From Spirochaetaceae bacterium (GTDB taxonomy: Bacteria > Spirochaetota > Spirochaetia > Treponematales > Treponemataceae), in NCBI GenBank assembly GCA_017614995.1, contig JAGAAX010000010.1:1-64000 (forward strand): a stretch of 64,000 bases of DNA, given 5' to 3'. Both the position numbers and the translations under genes were made by a program. Each line of letters begins with the position of its first letter. The stretch's first letter is position 1. Shown in pieces: positions 59,112 to 64,000 of the stretch. The notes under the pieces are model-generated. The model had not been told where the DNA came from, made no database searches, and saw only the letters and a program-made list of their open reading frames with translations.

Positions 59112-60791
59112 TTAATGTTTGAAGTGGCGTGTTCCGGTGAATACCATCGCGATGCCGTACTTGTTGCAGGCGTCGATACATTCCTGGTCGCGGATTGAGC
59201 CGCCCGGCGTTACGATTGCCTTAATGCCGAATTCGTTTGCTTTTTCAACATTGTCTGCAAACGGGAAGAACGCGTCGCTGATAAGAACTTCTGCATTGCC
59301 GATTCCGAGCGCCTGTGTCTTTTCTTTGGCGCGCGTCAAAGCCTGCTCCGCTGCCCAGATGCGGTTTGTCTGGCCGCAGCCGATGCCGTAAGCTGTTCTG
59401 TTCTTTACGACGAGAATCGCGTTTGATTTTGCGAACATGGCGACTGTCATGCCGAAAGCCATTTCGTCAATCTGTGCCTGTGTCGGTTTTGCTTTTGTAA
59501 CGATGTCCCATTTTTCAAAAAGAACATTGTCGCGGTTCTGAACAAGAAGACCGCCTGCAACGCTCATGCATTCATAATCATCATCGGCTGAAATTGAAGC
59601 TGTTATAAGGCGGAGATTCTTTTTGGCAGCAAAAACTTCAAGAGCATCATCTGTAAATCCAGGTGCAACAATAACTTCAAGGAAGCATTTTACCATTTCT
59701 TCGGCACATGCTTTGTCGATTATTGTGCTGCAGCCTACGATTCCGCCAAAAATAGAGACAGGGTCGCAGTCATAAGTCTGTTTGTAGCTCTCAAGTGGTG
59801 TTGCGCCAAGAGAAGCGCCGCATGGTGTGTTGTGCTTTAATGCAATTGTAAATACGCTGTTTGAAGCACCTGAAAAACTTGCTGTTATAGGCTTGCCTGA
59901 AGGCGATGCCTTGTTTCCGTCTTTGTCTTTGCCGCAGATAATTCCATTGTATTCTGAATAATCTGTGCCGCTTACCGGCTCTGCATTCTTTACAAAGCGG
60001 TTGAAAGCGCATACAGCCTTCCATGCAACGTCAAGGTCTCTGATATTGTTGTAAGAAAGCTCTTTGCCCTGAAGCTGTTTCATGCCGGCAAATGCGCCTT
60101 TCTGGTCTGCTGTAACATAAAGTGCTGCCTTCTGGTGGCTGTTCTCGCCGTAGCGGAGAGACTGGCTTTTAACAAGCGGCATATCGTAGTATTGAGGCAG
60201 TTCTTCTTCAAGCATGAATCTTGAAACAGCTGCGTCATAAGCTGATGTAAGGTTGAAAACTTTTCCGGCAAGGCGGCGCTTGAAAGCGGATTCAATTTTG
60301 CCTACGTCCTGATTTGTCTTGTCGAGATTTGCCTTAACTTCGGCGTAGTCAGCCGGGTCGGTAAGAACCAGAACATCGTTGTGGTTCTTTGCGGCAGCTC
60401 TAAGCATTGTAGGGCCGCCGATGTCTATAAATTCTACAGTTTCTTCAAAGGTAAGTCCTGCCTGTACTTTTTCAAAGAACGGGTACAAGTTTACACAAAC
60501 TAAATCGATAGGACTTACGCCCAAATCGCTTATTGTTTTCATGTGCTGTTCGTTTGCGCGGATAGCAAGAAGTCCGGCATGAATCATCGGGTGCAAAGTC
60601 TTTACACGGCCGTCCAGACATTCTGGGAAACCTGTAACTGAAGAAACGTCTGTTACGGCAATGCCGTTGTCTGTAAGATGTTTCTTAGTTCCTCCTGTTG
60701 AGAGAATCTCCCAACCGTTTTTTGCAAGGTATTGTGCCAAATCGAGCACACCGTCTTTGTAGAAAACACTGATTAGAGCGCGTTTTTTCAT
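59112..60791 (-). CDS. purH: Bifunctional AICAR formyltransferase/IMP cyclohydrolase
   Basis: A 559-residue enzyme performing the last two steps of IMP synthesis. The N-terminal MGS-fold cyclohydrolase shows KRALISVFYKDG, LSTGGTKKHL and GRVKTLHPMIHAGLL; the formyltransferase half shows SLRYGENSHQKAALY, KHNTPCGAS, DPVSIFGGIVG and FFPFADNVEKANEFGIKAIV. The C-terminus ends in TGTRHFKH. Other purine genes are not adjacent. AGGAA lies 8 nt before the ATG. Confidence 0.95.
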   Translation of the reverse strand: MKKRALISVFYKDGVLDLAQYLAKNGWEILSTGGTKKHLTDNGIAVTDVSSVTGFPECLDGRVKTLHPMIHAGLLAIRANEQHMKTISDLGVSPIDLVCVNLYPFFEKVQAGLTFEETVEFIDIGGPTMLRAAAKNHNDVLVLTDPADYAEVKANLDKTNQDVGKIESAFKRRLAGKVFNLTSAYDAAVSRFMLEEELPQYYDMPLVKSQSLRYGENSHQKAALYVTADQKGAFAGMKQLQGKELSYNNIRDLDVAWKAVCAFNRFVKNAEPVSGTDYSEYNGIICGKDKDGNKASPSGKPITASFSGASNSVFTIALKHNTPCGASLGATPLESYKQTYDCDPVSIFGGIVGCSTIIDKACAEEMVKCFLEVIVAPGFTDDALEVFAAKKNLRLITASISADDDYECMSVAGGLLVQNRDNVLFEKWDIVTKAKPTQAQIDEMAFGMTVAMFAKSNAILVVKNRTAYGIGCGQTNRIWAAEQALTRAKEKTQALGIGNAEVLISDAFFPFADNVEKANEFGIKAIVTPGGSIRDQECIDACNKYGIAMVFTGTRHFKH

Positions 60792-60847
60792 TTGATTTGT
60801 TCCTGTTTAGTGTAGTTTCGTGCAAATGTTACCATATATTGCATTAT

Positions 60848-60876
60848 GACACAATAACCCAAAACTGTGTTATAAT
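60848..60876 (+). promoter_or_regulatory. Promoter of the DJ-1 gene
   Basis: A consensus -10 TATAAT (60871-60876) with a -35 candidate TGACAC/GACACA near 60848. A leader of about 35 nt with GGAGA follows. Confidence 0.6.
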
Positions 60877-60915
60877 TTCAGCAGAAACTTAGACTGAACA
60901 TATTTGGAGATAAAG

Positions 60916-61503
60916 ATGAAAAAAGCAGTAGTTTTTTTGGCAGACGGCTTTGAAGAAGTTGAAGCTTTGACACCTGTTGATTATCTTAGGCGCGCAGGAG
61001 TTGAAGTAACTGTTGCAGGCGTTTCAAAAAAAGAAATAACCGGCTCGCATGGCATTAGCGTTAATGCAGATGTAGCCGCTTCAGACGCGCTAGTAGGCGA
61101 AAAATTTGACGCGCTTATTGTGCCGGGCGGAATGCCTGGCTCAACCAACCTTGCGGCTTCTGCTGTTGTAGAAAAGCTTTTGAAAGACGGTGAGAGCCGC
61201 GGTGCTGTAATTGCCGCAATTTGTGCCGCGCCGGTTGTTGTGCTTGCAAAAGCAGGGCTTCTCAAAAACCGCCGCTACACATGCTACCCGACAATGGAAA
61301 ACGATCTGGCAAAATTTGCGGGCAGCGGCTATAAAGTGCTGACAGAAGGTGCTGTGCATTTAGAGGAGCGTGTTGTCGTAGACGGCAATTTAGTTACGGC
61401 GCGCGGTCCTGGTGTAGCAGAAGAATTTGCGCTCACGCTGGTCGAAAAGCTTGCCGGCAAAGCAACAAGAGACAGCCTGCATAACGGCATTGTAGCAAGA
61501 TAA
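60916..61503 (+). CDS. DJ-1/PfpI-family protein (YajL-like)
   Basis: A 195-residue flavodoxin-like-fold protein. ADGFEEVEALTPVDYLRRAG contains the conserved Glu (about E15), LIVPGGMPGSTNLA the backbone loop and VIAAICAAPVVL the reactive Cys near residue 100. DJ-1 relatives are linked to glyoxalase III, deglycase or chaperone activity, and the choice is debated. ATG 60916 is used because GGAGA lies 6 nt upstream; an earlier in-frame ATG at 60904 overlaps that site. Confidence 0.85.
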   Translation: MKKAVVFLADGFEEVEALTPVDYLRRAGVEVTVAGVSKKEITGSHGISVNADVAASDALVGEKFDALIVPGGMPGSTNLAASAVVEKLLKDGESRGAVIAAICAAPVVVLAKAGLLKNRRYTCYPTMENDLAKFAGSGYKVLTEGAVHLEERVVVDGNLVTARGPGVAEEFALTLVEKLAGKATRDSLHNGIVAR

Positions 61504-61540
61504 GCGGCAGACTGGGGCAGGCGTCAGTCGAAAAGCGAAT

Positions 61541-61590
61541 GTCATTGCCGCGCTCGCTCGAAGCTTCGCTGCGAATGACGCGGCAATCTC
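61541..61590. repeat. GTCATT...AATCTC palindromic repeat with inserted CGAAGCTTCG core
   Basis: ATTGCCGCG (61544-61552) pairs with CGCGGCAAT (61579-61587). The enclosed 26 bases contain the palindrome CGAAGCTTCG (61559-61568). Confidence 0.75.
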
Positions 61591-61597
61591 TGGCAGC

Positions 61598-61626
61598 GAG
61601 ATTATCGGGTCAAGCCCGATAATGAC
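61598..61626. repeat. GTCATT...AATCTC palindromic repeat, inverted copy
   Basis: Identical over 29 bases to the reverse complement of 30189-30217, more than 31 kb away. It may also terminate the convergent genes. Confidence 0.85.
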
Positions 61627-61638
61627 GAAATACGGCTG

Positions 61639-63804
61639 TTATTCGTCGAGCTCCTCGAGTTCTTCAAGCTCTTCAAGTTCCTCGGGTTCGTCTGCTGCTT
61701 CAAGGCCGGCGGCATCTGAGGTTGAAGCGGCGCTCTGCTGCGGAAGGCTCTTGTAGACTTTTTCAGATTTTGCGCTGCGTTTAAGCACAATTATCGTAAC
61801 ATCGTCTTTAAGCGGCGCGTCGTCTACAAAAATCATAAAGTCTCTCAAGACAGAAGCAAGCTTTTTTTCGGCACTGCCTGATTCGGCGTGTGCAAAGCTG
61901 TATTTCAAGCGGTTAAGACCGTAGTCCTGGCCTGAAAGATTCTGCGCTTCGGTAATTCCGTCTGTATAAAAGAGCAGGCTGTCATTTTCGTTCATGCCGA
62001 ATTCGAGAGCCTGAAAGTGAACGTCAAGCCCTGCAATGCCAATCATTCCGCACTGAAGCTTAGAGCGCTCAGGTGTAAGCGGAATTGCTGAGTCTGTGCC
62101 GGTTCTGTGCAGAAGTGCCGGCGGATTGCCCGCATTTACAAGCTCAACCATTCCTGCCTGACCTGCGATGTCGCTCATGCGGATAATTGCGCCTGTAAGG
62201 TAGTTCTCAATGTTGCCTTTTGCGCGGATAATATTGTCGTTTATCTTTGACATTGTTTCGGTCAGATTTCCGTTGATATTGTCTCTGTATGTGTTGAAAA
62301 TAATGTTCTTGGCAAGCATTGTTACAAGACCTGCCGCAATACCATGCCCCGAAACATCAAAAAGCCCGAGACCTGACAGCTTGTCGTCAAAAATGTAGAA
62401 GTCGTACAAGTCGCCCGAAACACCGGAAAGCGGCTTAAAATAAACAGCGATTTCCCAGCCGTTTTTAACAGATACTTCCTGCGGATAAAAGCTTCTCTGA
62501 ACATGCGTTGCAAGATCCATGTCTCTGATTGTCTGATTATGCTCAAATTCAAGTTTTTTGTTTGCTTCGGCAAGCTCTTTTGTGCGCTGAGTTACTTCAA
62601 TTTCAAGTTTTTCCGAAAGGAATTCAGCCTGACGGCGTGCCTGTGTATAACGCTCTGCAAGAATAAGCAGAAATGCGGTGATTGAAGCCTGCCAGCCGTA
62701 AATTGTGAAAAACGGCATTGTAGTCATTACAAAAACGACATGAACAAAGAAGTCGATAAAAACGCAAATGATAACTGGTGCAAAACCAATCAGAAGCAGA
62801 ATAACTTCCTTGCGCTTTTCGAGAAGAGCCTTTATTACAGCCCATATTGCAAAGCAAAGCTGAAAAAACGCAAAGCCGAAAATTACCGGCAGCAGCAGTG
62901 AGAAAGTTCTTAAATCCTGCAAAGCGACTGTGTTAATCAGTGCCGCCACAAGCAGTGCAATTCTTACAACCTTTACATAAATTGAATCTTCAAATTTTAA
63001 GAAAACTCTTATGAACGATGTAGCAAGGTAAACATCAATAAAGGCGGCAATACCCATAGTCAGTTTTCTGAATGATAAGAGAGTTCCTACTCCAATTAGC
63101 CACGGCATTTCGCTGATGCAGAACGGAAAGAGATAAACCGAAGAAACAAAACACATGAGCGAATAGTACAGATATTCTTTTTCTGTGGTGCGGCGTATAA
63201 ACAGGAAAAGATAGAAAAAGCCTATAAGAATAATTGCGTCTGAAAAAATCAGATTCATGGTTGAGTGCGTATAAGAGAACTTGCGGGCGGTTATGTACAC
63301 GTCGTCATAAGTGCCGATAAATGGCATACCGCGGATGTTGCCGCCGCCGTCGCACCAAACCTTGATGATAAGCTCATTTGTGCCTGTCATGTGCAGGCAT
63401 GACTGCGGAATGAGAAAATATGAAGCGCCTGTGCCCTGTGAAAATTCATTAGGCGGAAAACGTCCGCAGTTACCGATTTCAATGCCGTTTATCTGAATTG
63501 AACAGGCAATTTCAACATTTCCGATATACAAGCCGAGTTCTTTATCCTGCAAACCGGCAGGAATAGTAAAGAAGTTTTGAAGCCAGACATAGCCTTTTCT
63601 TTCTGGAACAAGCTTTGCGATATTATGCAATGTAGTTATTGATACGGGAATAAATTCTATATTCTGGAAATAAGGTGCTGCCCAAGCCCATCCGTCATCA
63701 AAGGTTATGCGTTCAGGAGCCTTTTTAGAACAGCCTAAGAAAAGAACAGAGCATAAAAAGAGTAGAATTGTTATTTTTTGTGCAGTATTCCGCCGGTTGA
63801 ACAT
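61639..63804 (-). CDS. 7TM-DISM / SpoIIE-type PP2C phosphatase lipoprotein
   Basis: A 721-residue protein. The N-terminal signal ends in VLFLGC, so the protein may be acylated. An extracytoplasmic jelly-roll region (about 30-190, 7TM-DISM extracellular type) precedes seven hydrophobic helices (about 195-400), a coiled coil (KLEIEVTQRTKELAEANKKLEFE) and a SpoIIE phosphatase domain (about 455-680) with SGVSGDLYDF and GLGLFDVSGHGIAAGLV, the metal-binding Asp motifs. The tail is an acidic EELEELEEL repeat. Such phosphatases usually dephosphorylate STAS proteins; the only STAS gene here is at 37884. AAGGAAA lies 4 nt before ATG 63804. Confidence 0.9.
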   Translation of the reverse strand: MFNRRNTAQKITILLFLCSVLFLGCSKKAPERITFDDGWAWAAPYFQNIEFIPVSITTLHNIAKLVPERKGYVWLQNFFTIPAGLQDKELGLYIGNVEIACSIQINGIEIGNCGRFPPNEFSQGTGASYFLIPQSCLHMTGTNELIIKVWCDGGGNIRGMPFIGTYDDVYITARKFSYTHSTMNLIFSDAIILIGFFYLFLFIRRTTEKEYLYYSLMCFVSSVYLFPFCISEMPWLIGVGTLLSFRKLTMGIAAFIDVYLATSFIRVFLKFEDSIYVKVVRIALLVAALINTVALQDLRTFSLLLPVIFGFAFFQLCFAIWAVIKALLEKRKEVILLLIGFAPVIICVFIDFFVHVVFVMTTMPFFTIYGWQASITAFLLILAERYTQARRQAEFLSEKLEIEVTQRTKELAEANKKLEFEHNQTIRDMDLATHVQRSFYPQEVSVKNGWEIAVYFKPLSGVSGDLYDFYIFDDKLSGLGLFDVSGHGIAAGLVTMLAKNIIFNTYRDNINGNLTETMSKINDNIIRAKGNIENYLTGAIIRMSDIAGQAGMVELVNAGNPPALLHRTGTDSAIPLTPERSKLQCGMIGIAGLDVHFQALEFGMNENDSLLFYTDGITEAQNLSGQDYGLNRLKYSFAHAESGSAEKKLASVLRDFMIFVDDAPLKDDVTIIVLKRSAKSEKVYKSLPQQSAASTSDAAGLEAADEPEELEELEELEELDE

Positions 63805-63893
63805 ATATTTCCTTTTGGATAGAGCCAAAGAGAATTATACACGATGTTTTAGAAATTTTCGAGATTTTTCTAAAAAAACGTCAAAATCTCAAT

Positions 63894-63922
63894 TTGTTTT
63901 TACTTTATTTCTGTGTTAAAAT
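63894..63922 (+). promoter_or_regulatory. Promoter of the last gene
   Basis: TTGTTT (63894-63899), 17 bp, TAAAAT (63917-63922), a leader of about 20 nt with AAAGGTGG. Confidence 0.6.
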
Positions 63923-63948
63923 TATTTTTGTGTGAAAAGGTGGAAAAA

Positions 63949-64000
63949 ATGGCAGAAGAATGGTTTGAAAAAGAGAATTTCTGGCTTGAATACGGGCCTA
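63949..64000 (+). CDS. Start of an unidentified gene (17 codons visible)
   Basis: MAEEWFEKENFWLEYGP runs off the window. The opening resembles N-termini of some spirochaetal SAM-dependent methyltransferases, but the fragment is too short to assign. AAAGGTGG lies 5 nt upstream. Confidence 0.5.
   Translation, partial: MAEEWFEKENFWLEYGP

Overview
The window looks like chromosomal DNA from a Treponema-type spirochaete, probably a gut or oral relative. This is inferred from protein style and gene content: stand-alone PtsN-like EIIA proteins, many small SH3-type lipoproteins, a 7TM-SpoIIE phosphatase, a two-gene LptF/LptG-like locus and treponeme-type hypothetical proteins. No rRNA, tRNA or CRISPR array was seen. 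About 47 genes are supported.

Layout. 1-836: left end of an IS110-family element (transposase on the minus strand) and its non-coding end, a good candidate for a bridge RNA. 837-5161: acyl-CoA ligase behind a palindromic operator, a small GlsB-like membrane protein, RecQ. 5295-8795: lytic transglycosylase, PflX-like radical SAM protein, hypothetical proteins and an orphan EIIA. 8810-19000: two SH3/coiled-coil lipoproteins around a glucan block (MalQ, then a 1252-residue GH13 enzyme with a Lys/Ala-rich tail) and MnmG. 19309-25488: DUF2156 protein, threonine synthase, adenosine deaminase, oligoendopeptidase F and a secreted protein, separated by hairpin-rich spacers. 26034-30165: operon of an unknown protein, a second EIIA, a MinD-like ATPase and Lgt. 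30345-37672: transketolase; an S41 protease-RsmE-WecG-sigma54 activator operon; TrmJ-like methylase. 37884-45190: STAS/zinc-ribbon protein, an AT-rich spacer with DnaA-box-like sites, LptF/LptG-like pair, and a compact N-degron operon (clpS-clpA-aat). 45151-53785: two-component pair, Hsp20 behind a sigma54 promoter, SH3 lipoprotein, ABC-F ATPase and a histidine kinase lacking its phospho-acceptor His. 53947-64000: acetate kinase, M20 peptidase, a nonsense-interrupted GT61 glycosyltransferase, MraY, PurH, DJ-1 protein, SpoIIE phosphatase and the start of another gene.

Two patterns cut across the genes. First, at about fifteen genes, nearly all first genes of transcription units, a -35/-10 pair sits with the -10 box only 6-8 nt from the start codon and no Shine-Dalgarno sequence, whereas downstream operon genes usually carry one. 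This suggests widespread leaderless transcription. Second, the spacers hold several families of palindromes whose stems differ between copies but stay paired (compensatory changes), while the apex (often GAA or GCGAAG) and the flanks are conserved. These look like structured, possibly mobile, repeat elements.

Functionally the window covers glucan use, sugar-phosphate and acetate metabolism, envelope biogenesis (Lgt, MraY, lytic transglycosylase, LptFG-like, WecG), regulated proteolysis and several signalling proteins that depart from the canonical design.
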